Assembly (NCBI GenBank): GCA_013399305.1
Contig: VXAI01000193.1
Location: 816,843-880,842, forward strand
Length of the DNA stretch: 64,000 bases
Origin: Rostratula benghalensis
Lineage: Eukaryota > Chordata > Aves > Charadriiformes > Rostratulidae
Direction: 5' to 3'
Below are positions 12,601-26,200 of this stretch, piece after piece. How positions within the stretch are numbered: position 1 is the stretch's first letter; every line of letters starts with the position of its first letter. The notes under the pieces are model-generated. The model searched no databases, was not told where the DNA came from, and saw only the letters and a list, made by a program, of their open reading frames with translations. The position numbers were made by a program, and so were the translations under genes.

Positions 12601-15600
12601 CTTTTCAAAACAGGAAAAACGATTTGTTATCTCTTTCCACCGTAAAACAAAACCAAACCAAGAACAGCGCAGAGACTTCCATAACCAATGTAGTATGAAA
12701 AGCAACATTTACTGAATATTTTTAAGGACAGCTTTCCTTTGAAAAGCTGTGACTAAAAATAATTCATTTGACAGTCCAGCTGAAATATGTTTATATCCCT
12801 GTCTACTTCTAAATCCTAAATGATCTAAAATCTAAATAAACAAAACAGGGTAGATTTTGCAGCTGGAGTCATGTACTAAGGACACTCAAATAATGACAAA
12901 TGAAAAAAAAAAATGAACATTTTATATTTACAGGAAAAAAAGCTATGCTTACTCAATAATGTATTCAACATGTTCCTTAATTCACTGCATGAGAATTTGC
13001 ATATTCCTGCACTACTTTTTAATGCTTCAGTCCAGCAATTAGCATACTGAATCATATTAAATATATCAAAGATGTCTTTTTAGTTAACACAGTGAAAAAA
13101 AAATATGCACCTGCAAAAGATTATTTTAAACACTAATATTTTAAGAAATGTTAAGTGTCATAGAAACTGTTACCACCTTAATACACTAGACACAACAGAA
13201 CTCATTAAAAGAAATGCTTATTGCAGCATCCAACCTATTTTATTTGCAGACATTCTGTAAATCTTCCACAGGACAAGAAGATCCCTTTAAGGCTATTGAA
13301 ATCCACTGAGGATAAGTTTGGGGGGGTTTTCTAATTATCTTTCACAGGTTCCTTTGCAAATCTCTCCCCAGAAACCTCAGGATGGACCAGAAACTGAAAG
13401 CCATTGTTCTCTGTAGCAATATTAGAAAAATAAAAAAACCCCAGCCTGGCATGCTTCAGAGCCTACTAGTCACACTGGGTGAAACCCTGACCTTGCTGAA
13501 GTGACCAGATATTTTTCATTTAATCCTTAACTTATCACAGAAATAATAAGAGCCATAATAGGAATGTGTTCAATTAGTTTTCTAACACTGTTTTCCAGTG
13601 CAGCCAACTAAAGTCAAGTTAGGTCAAAATCAAAGACTTCTAAATATTACTCTTTAATTTCTGGACAGCGTTGCACTCCCACATGCAGGGGAGGGGAAGG
13701 TATTTTAGGCCACTGCGAACATCTCCGCTCCCTGGCTGGTGATTCACACGCTGTGGTACAACAGCGTTATCTTCCTGCCTTCTAACCTTTCCCTCAGACT
13801 TACAAAAGAAACCCACCGAGTGCCAGCCTCCAGCAGTTCGTTCTCCCAGGCCAAGGGAAATGCTCCAAAGCCAAATTAAATCACGTGCCATTCACATCTG
13901 CTCCATCCACTACTGATCTTCACAAGGACAGGTCCTACAGTTAGAGATGGAATTTATGGAACACGCTCCCCCAAGACATGAAACACATCGTAGCTGCACA
14001 ACACACATCTCCCCTTATCTCTGCATCAAAGTTGCTTCTGCCTTTGATAAGGGCCCATTTACATTTTAATTTTTAGATGAGCCTTAGGTTAATGAGATCT
14101 AGGACTATAAATGCAAGGCCAAAGTTAAACAGATTATCACAAAACGCAGTATTTTCACCCCTTGCCACTGAATAAATGGAATAGGCTTATTTTAATCTAT
14201 GCAGTTGTCTTTAGACACCACCAAAAAAAGGAGGTTGTTAATTAAAATAATATGGCAGCCACTTCCTAGTTGCAAACTCTAAAACCCAACATTGGAGCAA
14301 TTGTAAACGCTCCAGCATGGCTCATACTACAAAGCATTTCATTCTCAGTCGCTGTTCAATGCGATGACTCATGCAGCACTGTAATATGTGTGCCAGTAAC
14401 TCAGTCCTGGAGATTCTTTATTCTTATTTCTTCTGATGTGCTACAGGCATGGTATTACAGTCAAAAACACGAGCTGTGTACCAAAAGAAGGTTTCAGTGG
14501 ATCTTTTCAGTACTCATAAAAACATGGCAGAAATACATCACTACCATCCACCTTCACGACCCACTTAAAAACAGTCTCACGTTCTCGCCAAAAGCACAGC
14601 ACTGCCAGATTCCAGGTTTTTACCCTAAAACTGAAATGCAATATACTGCTCTGCCCTCAGCATATGGCTAATTATACCCCACATGGAAAGTATTTAGCTT
14701 CTGTATTTTCACCTCGTCCGCTCTGTTCCTTACAGCATTCACACTTTATAATTGAATGCATACTAATATCTCAGAAAAGCAATAAACTTGGCTTGTCACA
14801 CTAGCTTTATCCAAGAGAAAAATACGTAGAGGTATAAATCAGCATTTCTGGGAACAAGACAACACAATACAGTCCTAGAATTGACCAGTGAAACACACAG
14901 ACTCTTCAAGTTTAAGTCAATCATGTCCCTTTGGGCACACTCTGTATAACAAATGTAACTTTAATCAGACACATCCACCAGGATACACTTGCAAAATCAG
15001 CATTTTCCAGTGTGGTGGTACACAGAAGAGACAAGGTTTGTTGCTGGCTTGCTTTTTAACATGAAAATGTGAAAACAAAACAATTACTCCTTATGCAAAT
15101 ATCAGCAGACAGCAATGCTGTTCAATGATTGCTTTCTTTGAAAGAATCTTTCAACAGATTTAGAAGGAAAGGTGTTTTCTAAAGAAAAATTCTTGTTGTC
15201 TGTTCACAACTATATACCTTTAACAATTAACAAATCCTGTATTACAGCTTTATTCCTACCAAAATCAGTCAGATTCTCCTGTGAAAAGGTAACATTCAGT
15301 AAGCCTGGTGAAGAGTGTTGTGTAACACATCACCCTCTAAGGACAAACTTTCAGCTACACCAATGATCAAAAACACATTCCAGCAGGAAAATCCGATAGC
15401 AGCCACAGACTTATCACAGACAGCTAGTTGTACCAAAGCCACTTCTGCCTTCAGACAGACACATTTTTGACCCCACCAGTTTCATGCTACCATTCAGAGA
15501 AATGAACTGGTAGTCTCTATTCTGGTCATTCACATATTTGCATTTTTCATTCACCAGAATGTTTAGTTACAAAACCACAATTCTTTATTAACCACAACCT

Positions 15601-17324
15601 TGACCCAGCACATTTTAAGCATTTAAAAAAAAAATCACATGGGATATTGTCTTCTCATTTTACTCTCTCTTGTGCCAATCACTCTTAGGTGAAAGGAGGT
15701 GCAAACAGCACAGCTGAATCCACACAGCAACAACCCTGTGAACCAGAAAGAGAATCTAATGGCCACCTGAGTAATCAGAGCAAAACCTGCCGAAGCCAAA
15801 GGAAAGCATGCACATCAGCATCTTCTCCACTCAGCCAGCACATACTTAAACCTAGTCTTGTATTTCCACATTCTGCAACAAGATTTCACATTCCCATAAA
15901 ACCAACATTTCCTCCATTGTTTCCAAGACACATATTATGCAAAAGGAGAAAAACAGGTACCCAGGGTTCACGGAAAAGTTAGAGAAGAAAATATGGAAAA
16001 ATGAAAAGAGATCATTGTGTCATACATTTCAAAAATATCATGCAATTCGCAATTGAAAATTATACTGACAACTAGAGATGGCTCAAAACAAAAGGCTTGA
16101 TTCAAACATCATTCTTCCCTTTGGGAAATAGTGGCTGTAATTTTCTGAATGAACCTGACACAAATATATACATCCATAAATATAAAAATCTATATAATTT
16201 ACAATACACCCACACACCTGCATATAGACAAAATTTGTGGAAGCAATTGTTTTAGACTAGATACTTATTCCTTGCTCCCTTTTTATCCTTAAAAAGAGGA
16301 GAGTTTTTATAGTAATTCTTTATAGAAGAGTTATTAATGTTATTAAAAACCACCCACCACTAAATCTTGGGTGCAGCTTACGTAAAAAGGGCACCATATA
16401 TTGGAGTCCAACAAGTAAGCAGCACAAAAGACAAGAAAAACTACATTGCATCTTTGGTTTTAATTTCAGTACATACAATGACATTCCACACACTAACCAA
16501 AGAGCAAAGCTCTAATTTAGACAGATTCTTTTCAAAGAGCACATCCAAAGGCAGCCTAACTAAAAAGCAGACATAAACAAAGGTCTCACACCTGTCCCAG
16601 ACATTCTGTATGCTACTGGGCATCATCTGTGCTTTCCATAAAGCATTACAGAATGGTGCCAGGAAGATGGTAAAGCACAGCTGAAATAATCAGCATTTAC
16701 CAACAGATTTATCCTTTCAGGAAAAAAACAAAGGGAAAAGGTTTTGTGTCATCAGTCAGGACAATGCCTTACGCTCTGAAGTTACAGTATATTTCCGAAG
16801 GGCATCTTAACATTTTTCTGAGAAGTCCCACTTGCCCCTTTTTCTAAAAAAATTGAAGTTTTTCTAGAGATGACAGCTATACCCTGCCACAGACCATTCT
16901 AGTTTGTAGCCTCTGAAAAACTGGCAGACCTCAACCGAGCTCCTCTCCCACTCCCCTGTCTTTACATTATTCTTCCAAGCCAGACTTTAATACTGTTAAG
17001 CAGTCAACCATCACAGCTTTTCACTCCCTTAACACATATTTATTGCATTCAGCTGGAATCTGCGAGGTGCTGGGGAGCAAAGGAGAAAATAGGCCAAACC
17101 AAAACCAGACCCATTTGAACCCATGGAGAACCTCTCCACCATCAGCCTTCATATGCCTGAATTTACTCAAAAGACTCCAATGGATTCCAATTACATTTGT
17201 ATTAATCCTGAGTCTCCTCCCTGCTGCCCTGTAAAATTTAAAGCAGAAATACTACCAAAAAAGGAAAAAGAAAAAAAAGAGACTACTATTGTTGTCCTTA
17301 AAGTGAAACACACATTTTGCTTAC

Positions 17325-17576
17325 CTCACTGTTGTGGCCCCTCAAATTGAAGTTGATTCTCTGAGGGGTGTTCCGGTCCCTCCTGCAATGGCTGGAAGTA
17401 AAAGTGACGCCTACAACTCCTCTGCCATTGCCTGTTGCCAACCAGCCTTCCTCATAGTACCGCCTCCTGCACACCGGTTTCTCCTTCTCACTTTTGGGGA
17501 CTCTCCCTTTCCAGGAGAGGCAGAGGATGTTGGAATCGCTGCAAAGAACAGGCCCATGTTCCACGGCTGCATACAT
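17325..17576 (-). CDS. TULP4: TULP4 first coding exon (residues 1-84, partial gene)
   Basis: The minus strand encodes 84 residues starting MYAAVEHGPVLCSDSNILC and ending RINFNLRGHNSE. I recognise this as the N terminus of TULP4 (tubby-like protein 4, TUSP), a protein of about 1,500 residues with N-terminal WD40 repeats, a SOCS box and a C-terminal tubby domain, thought to act as a ubiquitin-ligase substrate adaptor. This exon gives only the segment leading into the first WD40 repeat. The start is supported by an in-frame TAA at 17634-17636 with no ATG between, and by a purine at -3. The exon ends in phase 0 at GAG followed by a GTAAGC donor at 17324. No later TULP4 exon was recognised to the left, so the gene continues outside the window. 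Identification rests on near-identity to the remembered vertebrate protein. Confidence 0.95.
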
Positions 17577-18173
17577 GCTTTTTAAATATTTTATTTTTTG
17601 ACATAAGAAAGTAGTATGTCTAGTGCACAAAATTTAAATCAACTTTTTTTTTTTATTATTATTATTGATAAGACTGACCTGGGATAGATCATTGAAAGGG
17701 AGGAGGATGGGATCAGTGTTTATAAATATCCACCAAATGCATAGTGAAAAATTCCTCTATAAAAGATGATGGCAGTTGGCTAAGAAAAAGTAACACTTAA
17801 AAAAAAAATTCAGGTTCATTTTTGTTTTTGAGTCTGTAGAGTGAGGGTGCACTTATCCTTTGGAGAAACAGCTACTTCATAAGAGGCGCTCAAGAAATGG
17901 TTAAGTCATCTTTTTGCTCAACTTGATATAATCTTTATACAGCCTGAGATTCCAGTTTAGCGTAATGCAATTCCAGAGACAAAGAGTTGCAAATGTGTAG
18001 GTTTCAAGTAACTTAAGGCTTTTAAGATTTCCTCCAGTCAGATTTTCTTCAAAAGTTCAGTTGCAGAAATTTAAACACACGCACATACATATATATGTAT
18101 ATATATGACATTCCTCTTTTCCAAGCTGCCCTCTGGCATATCTTTTCCATCTGATGTATTTCTGCTGCTAAAG
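17577..18173 (-). other. TULP4: Probable TULP4 5'UTR part of the start-codon exon
   Basis: Reading the minus strand upstream of the TULP4 ATG, no convincing splice acceptor lies close by. The first good one is a pyrimidine-rich tract ending CTCTTTCAG at 18174, which would start the exon at 18173 and give about 597 bases of leader. The leader contains a short TA/CA-rich stretch near 18085-18110 and an upstream ATG at 17602-17604. Its 39-codon frame (17488-17604) overlaps the main start out of frame, in weak context. The exon boundary is inference; a closer acceptor or an additional UTR exon is possible. Confidence 0.4.
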
Positions 18174-19644
18174 CTGAAAGAGATTGCATAAAGGGAAAAA
18201 AAGGCACACAAACCGTGCGAAACAGACCCGAACTTGTGCAGGCACTGGTGTGCCAGGCCAGCTGGGAAATCCCTCTTGGTACTGAACCGCTCCTTGGACT
18301 CAAAGGTTTTTGCAATCCAAAGCCAATCCAATTTTCATTGCAGCATTTTTTTTCCACCAGAGACCCAACACAGCCTGAACTGTTTATCACGCTATCTTGC
18401 CTGCTTTCCCACTTTTTGCTGCCACACACGAATGAAAAAGAAACCCCCTCTTCATTTATAGCAGAATCAAAAGTGCTCTAAAGCTTTTGACTTTCAAAGC
18501 AGGTAAGTTTGCCTCAGGTGAACCATGAAGTTCTCTCTCCTCCGAAACAGGCTAAAATGTCAAGCTGTTTTTCTTAGACTTTTCCCTTTTTTCTGCTACA
18601 AGGAATCACAGACTTTTCATCCTACCGTAAAAAACAAAAGCCAGAATTAAAGCACATCAAGTAAGCACTCTTTCAAAATCTTCTAAAATTCAAGGAAGGA
18701 AGAAATATAGTCATCTAAAAAAGAAAGAGAAGCAGCATTAAAAATCTGACTTCCTGGGTTCACTAGTTCTCTAGATATTTTCCTTGCTTGTTTGATCGGA
18801 TCTTTCCTTCTTGATGCTTGTCTACAGCACAGATTCATAGTTCCAGACACAACATTTGCAGCTGTACAAGAAGGAAACATATGAAGGATTCCAATTGTTT
18901 TATTTGAATAACATTTATGAGCTCAATTAATTAGTATTTATACCACACTAAGTGAAAAGAGGAAAAAGGAGAAGGAGAAAGAATATGCAAGTTTGATGAC
19001 CTGGTTAACTCAAGAAGGATGATGAGGTTTGCTCAGTTCAATGCCCAGACTTGACCCATAGTTCCTCAACTTATTTACTTCCAGTCATCATTACTCAACA
19101 TGTGGTCACGATTTATTAGTCCATTCACAACCTACTGAGCCCAAAGCAAAACGTGCCAAAGATTATACATTACTCCTCCGTGATAACAAAATCAGTTTCC
19201 TCTACTCTCTGTATTCTTCTGTTTCCCTCACAGCTATTGATTTAGATTGTGGAGGTATTTATTAGGCTTCTTCTGTGCAGAGGGTGTTTTTTCTTTCTCT
19301 TCTTGCAAACTGTTTTCACCCGTGAAGACCATGTGGAAAGTTGAACATTACTGGCAGGCGTCTTTCCATGGGTTCCTGATTCCTGTGCTGTAAAGGTGCT
19401 CCATCTGGTTCTCAAATTAATTTTCATCAATTGCAAAGCTCTCAGGAATATCAAGAGTAAGTCTATGTGATGACAAAAACATGTGTGTTTTCATGTATAT
19501 GCAGTGCACACACCAGCTCACTCAACCTGGTACTCAGAGCTGCATCTGCCTTTTCAGTTTAGGTGATCTTGTAAGATGCTCATCATTCAAAGCTTGAAAT
19601 CCACAGATTCTTCCAACTCTGCAAGACAAAGCACACACACATAC

Positions 19645-19660
19645 AAAAAAAAAAAAAAAA
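19645..19660 (+). repeat. Poly-A run (A16)
   Basis: Sixteen A follow a short CACACACACATAC stretch. It is not attached to a recognisable retroelement, so it is a plain microsatellite. Confidence 0.9.
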
Positions 19661-20043
19661 GACATTAATAAAATAAGCAACAAAACAACTTAAAGATATA
19701 AAGACTGCTGTTAGAGTAATCAAAGCATTTATGACATTTATGATTAAGGATTTTATATTGGTCTCCTATAAAATATCTGTATGTACAATATTCAGACACG
19801 TGCACGTATGTATTTGATACACACAAAAACTACAAGATTTTCATTTTCACTTCCAAAGTTCCCAAAACTTCAGAGTTGACATGTATAACTAACGAAATAT
19901 AGTCAGGAAGGATACATTAGGGGAGAGAAAAAGGAACAGTCATTTGGGCAAGCTCTTGAACAAAGACTCCATAACTTTGGAGTGAGAGTAGGGAAGGGAG
20001 GTCTCGGTGATGGAGCAGGCACAGAGTGTACCAAGGCACACAA

Positions 20044-20440
20044 ACAGAATCACAGAATGGCTGAGACCTCTGGACATTATCTGGTCCAACCACTCTGCAG
20101 AAACTAGGTCACCTAGAACAGTTGCCCAGAACTGTATCCACGGGGGCTTTTGAATATCATCAAGGACAGAGACTCCACAACCCCTCTAGGATACCTGTGC
20201 CAGTGCTCGGTCACCCTCACAGTGTTTCCTGAGGTTCACAGAGAACCTCCTGTGTTTGTGCCCGTTGCCTCTGGTCTTGTAACTGAGCACCACAGTAAAG
20301 AGCCTGGTTCCTTCATCTTCATTCCCTCCTATAAAGTGTTTACACACACTGGAAAGATCTTTCTGAACCTCGTCTTCTCAGACTGAACAATCCCAGCTCT
20401 CAGATTTTCTTCATCTGAAAGATGCTCCAAACCTTGAAAG
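20044..20440 (-). repeat. CR1 LINE fragment
   Basis: It starts with CAGAATCACAGAATGGCTGA at the 3' end, then diverged ORF2-tail sequence (GAGACTCCACAACC, then GTGCTCGGTCACCCTCACAG) and ends in AACAATCCCAGCTCTCAG. It has several small deletions relative to the other copies, so it is probably one of the older insertions. It lies in the TULP4 5' intron, sense to TULP4. Confidence 0.92.
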
Positions 20441-21300
20441 TACAGCGCTAAACGTGGTCTCAAAGGAGATTGTGAAAGATTCCTCCAGGGCTTAGCTTAC
20501 TGCTTTAAAGAGATCTAAGGTACTTCAAAATTAAAGCTCAGAAGTTTGAATCAATACAGATGAATTTTAAAGACTGCTCAAATCCTGTGTAAGTCTCCAC
20601 TTGAAAAAGGGGGAAAAAATTACCTGAAATCTGTAATGTACAGAAGAGTGTAAACACAGCAAAAGAGACCAAGCAACAGGCTGTTCAGGATATTCCAGAA
20701 GTTGTATCTGAAGTGGACACGTGTGCAATTTTTGTATCTATGCAGTTACTGCTAAAGAGAGCTCACTTAAATTAAGAATTGCCTTCACGCCATTCATCAG
20801 AGCTGTAAAAATGGTCTTGTCTATAATATATATGGCCCTGTACTAACCTCACACTTTGAGTAGTTAACCTCTTTTTTCAATCTAGCATAGATGTACCAGG
20901 AGGAATTTTTAAAAGAGAAAAAGATAAGAAAACAAAATTATAGATATAAAGGCAAGGTCATAAAATAGTTTACAACACTGTTCAGCTAGCACACTTATCA
21001 GGACCACCATCCATGTGGTTTGGAGAGTCACTACCAGAACTTTTCAGCATTACAACTAACCAAAGACTTAAAAATAATGGCTGCTACCAATTTTTTCATT
21101 GGAGCACGCTGAGGATATGAGAAATGTCACCTAGACTTTCCAGATTTGTGGTGCTTCTCAATTAAAGTCCAAAGAAACTTCATATAAAGGAAAATTCAGA
21201 AAAATTTTCAGAACAATGGTTTGAAGAAAAATTTCTGCACAAGCAAACTTGATCCTGTCAAGGACCAGCACTAGTATTTCCATACAGACTGAGGTCCTCC

Positions 21301-21342
21301 TAGCAAACATAAGATGTTTGCTAGCTAACATTTTATGTTAGC
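21301..21342. repeat. Two adjacent perfect hairpins
   Basis: TAGCAAACAT, three-base loop AAG, ATGTTTGCTA forms a perfect 10-base stem (21301-21323). It is followed without a gap by GCTAACAT, loop TTT, ATGTTAGC, a perfect 8-base stem (21324-21342). The two stems are near copies of each other, and the middle (21314-21331) is itself almost palindromic around GCTAGC. Confidence 0.85.
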
Positions 21343-23189
21343 AGCATGTGTATTATGATGCAAGCCTTTATTAATCCTACAGAAAAACAAAAAAGAAACA
21401 TGATTTAATGAGAAAACAGTCTCTGAAACATCAGTTAGAGCAGCATGAGTTAAGTATTAAACAATATTGTTTGAACTGTGCAAGTACCATGACTTTACAA
21501 GGAGATTTTAAAATACAGGCAGCTATTGATGCAGTGGCTTTGCACAAAATCTCTATGCAATTTCTATCCTTATTGACTGCAGATAAAATTAACAAGTTTG
21601 AGAAAAGGCACACAGAAGCTGTGACTTGGCCAATAACCTTCTCTCACACAAGTCCCATTTACCATCACTTTCAAGACCAAACAAACCAAAGGCTTCTCCT
21701 CTTAAAAATATCGTAACAGCATTAGGGAGGCTGGACAGGGAGAGATAAAATCTAAAATAACTGTAAAAGGAATAAAGTCAGTCCTTATTCAAATACCTCT
21801 CTCTCAATACAATGCACCCTACAAGAATACCTTTAAATCATGGAGGGGCAACACTTCCTTTATGCCGTACTTACATTCAGCAGACATTACAAAAAGTACT
21901 TTGAAGTCTGTAGTGTCAAACACTCAAAAGATAGACTGACTTAATATTATATATATTATATATTAATATTTAATTCTTTCCATTCCCCTCTCCTTCATTT
22001 CTACTCACTCAGTATATCCTAAGAAACAACCTAATTAAAATATACAGATGTTAGTCTTCCCTCAAGAATATCAGTAATGAATTTAGACACCCTTCTTTCT
22101 TCTGCCTTTACAGCAATCCCACAGTTCTGCTCCTTTCCACTATTAAATAAAACTTTTTGCCTTGTTTTCTCCCCACCATGAAACACAAGGGAAAGAGTTA
22201 CTGTATCTAAGTAGCAAAGCAAGTGTAAGAGCTAAGGACAAAAAGCATTACAGAAGAGCATGTTACTTGCATGACCTTACCACTAGTCTGAATTCAGTTC
22301 AGGCTCCCCATAAAAAGAAAGTTTGACCTTCCAGATGAAATTCATCCAAACTAAATTTTTAACTGCAGATTTTTTTATAATGAACCTTTATGCATCTTTT
22401 CTTTCAGAGCAGCAGGGCAAGGGTTAATCATAGAAGTACACTAGATTCCAGGAAAGTATCTGTTGTTGTTGGTAAATTACTTCCAGTACTACTAGGACAC
22501 TAAATATGAACAAATTGCAGTTACCTACTTATACTTTCACTTAAAGGGTAGCGGAAAATGTCTTTGCTCTGGATCTTCCCTTTAACAAAGGGAGATGCTA
22601 CTTGAACTCATCCTCTAATACCCTTTTGGGTCTAAGTCCAGTGATATAAAACCTTTCTTAAGTACAGATACCTAATGAGACAAAAACATATTAGACCTCT
22701 GATACAGGAAAGAAGCATCCACAAGTATTTTATTTGATTTTGCTCTGAAAGCACAGCTCTTTTTGAATGCAAAACCAGCAACATGTTCCCACATTACAGA
22801 AATAAATTTAGGTCTTAATTAAAAAAAATAAAAAGCTTATTAACAGTTGGTCTTATATTTTGTCAATATTTAACCCATCATGTTTATCTCTTAACTGTTT
22901 CCATTATATAAAGTGTGTCAAGCTACATTTGGACAACCAGAAAAATATTTGCTTGTTCTCATGCATCTTTCATTGAGGTGTCTTTCTCTTGTTGACAGAA
23001 AGAAGTCAAGCACAGCTAAGTGTACCAATACTGCAGTAAGCTCTTCAGCATTTTATGTTTATTCAAAACCCCACTTTTCAAGGCTCCTGAACAGAATATC
23101 TGAAGGTGAGGATAAACGGAGACTGGGAGGGGAAGGAAAGCAAGAAAGAAAATCCAGGTGAGTACACACTATTTCTAAATTATTATCTT

Positions 23190-23230
23190 AAAAAAACCAA
23201 CCCAACAAACAAACAAACAAACAAAACAAG
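23190..23230 (+). repeat. (CAAA)n within an A/C-rich tract
   Basis: About six CAAA units follow an A/C-only leader of AAAAAACC then AACCC. Confidence 0.85.
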
Positions 23231-26200
23231 ACACCTGCCTTTCGAAGATTCTGACTGCCAAAACATCTTATGGAAAGAAACACAAGCTACAGAATCTTTG
23301 AACAGTCAGGCTACCAGATTGCAGGACTTTTCAGGTTAACCAGATTTCCTTCCTGTGAAACTTAGGTGAGGTTAAAGGAAAGCTTTCCCTCCCTTTACAG
23401 TCTAAGAAGGAAAAGCTACACACCAGTATCCATGAAGATAACAAGATACTATTAAAAATGCGAGACCATGAACTTGCATTTTGTTCTGAAGGATCAAACC
23501 ATAACCAGTTCTGCAAAAGCTGATGGCAGATGATCCCACCAGCTATCGAGTAATCCTCAAGATTACTGCTGAACGTGATTGGCACATTCACTAATACCAC
23601 TGTATTACTGTACCACTAGTCACTATTACCACTCTAGTCACTATATTACAGGCTAACTACCATAGAGCTAGAAGCTGACAAGATGTTATATGTTGTTGGT
23701 CTTTTTAATCCAACTTACAAAGTAACGTAAAAATAGGATTATTGAAATCCTATTCAAAAGGAAAGAAAATGACTCAAGAAAATTAACTACTTAGTTCCTA
23801 AAAGGCTGAAGTACATACAAGAAAAGAACTCCTTTGGAGGTAAAAGGATACTTTTTTTCATTAAAAACGGGCCAATTCCCTAGGGTGAAAATGTAATTTT
23901 AACCTGAATAAGTATTGGTTTTCCCCTTCTTTCACTCATCTGTTCCAATTATCTTTGCTCTATTCACCTTCCATTGTGGTACAAGTCATTGAGGTGAACA
24001 ATTTTCTTTCATATTACACAATGATATAAAATTAATTTGAAGGACAAGATTCTAAACCAATACCAATAAGCTAGCCAGTGGTTGTAAAAATGTTCTTCAC
24101 CCCTAGAAAAATGAAGGAAGAGCGCAGAGGAAAAAAAAAAATAGTTAGAAAACGCTTGATTTTTGTTCTGTTTCTTCTTAAATGGTTTTCTCTCCACAAT
24201 GTTTGTCCTTGGGTAATTCTAGAAGCTCTTCCCCTGCTTGGGGACAGCTGCGTAGCCCAGGCAAGGCAGTCAGTGTGCTAATGAGAGATGTAAAGAGATC
24301 TGTAACCCCAGCACAGCTGCACTGAAACAGATACATAGCAAAGGTATAATGCCAGGCACTGGAATAATAACTGCCAGCCCATTAATACAGACACTGTAAC
24401 ATTAGTTATATGCACCTATATATTGTTAAGCAAATAAAACTGTCAAAAAATGTATTTGTTGGCATATTGAGAGAAGTGGAGCTTGTGTTAGTGGTCATTC
24501 AGCAGACATTCATTGTGAATGTTGACAAAATTTATTTCAATGCAATACTCCAACAAACTTAGAACCATCTCCTCCAAATTACACTCTCAGAGAAGTGAAA
24601 ATAAAAAATAGCAGTAGCTGATCGGCATTTCTGATGTGCTGAATGACCCTCCTGGGTTCTTGTAAAAAGGGAGAAGGCAGTACATGCATGTTGCATACAA
24701 TTTTTGAAGTCTTATGAAATATTTGCAGTATTTCCAGAACTATATACTCCACTTTTAATGTTTGATGCTACACCATCAGATTAAATAGGAGTTAAATTAA
24801 AAAATACAGTTAGGAAGGACACACAAGAAACAAATTTGAAAATGCCTTCATGAAAAATATTTCCAAGAAACACACCAAGGGTCCTTAAGTAAACAGTTAG
24901 AAACTATTAATTGTGAGTTGCCTAATTTGTACACATTCTCCAAAAGGTCCAAAAGGTTCTGTTGCAAGGCCCTTTAATCAGTTACTGGTCAAACACAATC
25001 ATGGGAAAATTCTGAGAGAAGCAGTGCTACATCTATTGTGCTTATATGGCAGGGAAGCAAATCAGAAAAATAATTGAAGGCAAGACCTTCACAATACAAA
25101 GCATTTAGCTGCAAGCAAAAGGAAGATATTTCTGTTCCTGCAGCTTTGATCACTTCTTTCTGAAGTGATTTCAACCCCTGGCACAGCACAACATGCCCCT
25201 CACTTAAGCCAGGATCATAATACCACGTGCAACACTCTGAACTACAGCTAACTGCTCCAATTAAAAATTTCAGAAATGAAGATTCACAACTGCTTAACCA
25301 ATGTAAGTCTGGTTTGCTGGATTCTCAGCTTCCCTTGACAAGTCATATTCCTCCAGCCTCTGCTAACGTGAGTGCCAGCACTCTTCCAATCATGCAGCTC
25401 AGGAAGCCCGTCTTGCCAGAAACACCCTCCAAAACCAGCAAGTGATTTTAAGAGAGCTTCCCTCAGTGAACTCACCATGCACAGGCAGCAACAGCATTGC
25501 TGATGCAAGAAAGGGGGTGGGAGGTATGGCACCACAGCAGCCTAGATTTCAATCAGTTTGAACGAGGTTCAAAAGCTTGTTCTTTGTTGTTTTAAATGGA
25601 ATCAATCCCTGACACAGTCCCAGCGTGATCCCACATTCAGCTGCGGTGGCAAAATGGAGAAGCTGGAGCTGTACAGCACAAGTGAGAAACAGAAGGGAGG
25701 ACTACTTGCAACTAGTAGCGCCACTTGAAGGCTTCTGGTGACAAATTTTGGGCACAGTACTTCTGAACTCAAGAGTTTGCCCTCAGAAGGGTGGGAAGCA
25801 AAGTTTATCCCTTGAAGATGAATTTAAGATGGCTACCACAATGTCCTGAAGCCAAAGCTACGCCCATCAGCCACGAAAATACACCTCATTTTCACATATA
25901 TGGAAGTGGGCTGAAATACTTCAGACAGATCATGAAAGGCCAGTTTCAGAAAAGAAAAATGTACAACTAACATGCCTTTTAAATAAATTGGAGATTTACA
26001 CCACTGAAAGATGCATTCAAAATCTTTAGAGATCAAAAGAAATGCAGAGTGTGACCAAGAAATTCCCTTCACTTACCAGCATCAATCTTCTCTCTCAAGA
26101 AAGGGCTGTGAACCTCGCAGCAGACAGAGCACTTACACAACGTATACTTCAGGGGACATGGACTTAAAAAGTGGTACCAACTGCGTCTCACTAATGACAT

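Larger units (their letters stand above)
1..17324 (-). other. TULP4: TULP4 intron after the first coding exon (continues off the left edge)
   Basis: This stretch follows the GT donor at 17324 on the minus strand. Scanning for the next expected TULP4 residues (the WD40 segment after HNSE) found nothing, and the scattered open frames look like chance. Apart from three minus-strand CR1 copies (5671-6133, 6391-6625, 8555-9632) it is AT-rich unique sequence, consistent with a large intron. Confidence 0.75.

Noticed and set aside
17298..17630. A possible N-terminal extension of TULP4 starting 18 codons upstream.
   Set aside because: The upstream codon is TTG, not ATG, and an in-frame TAA lies just before it. 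MYAAV at 17576 is the sound start.
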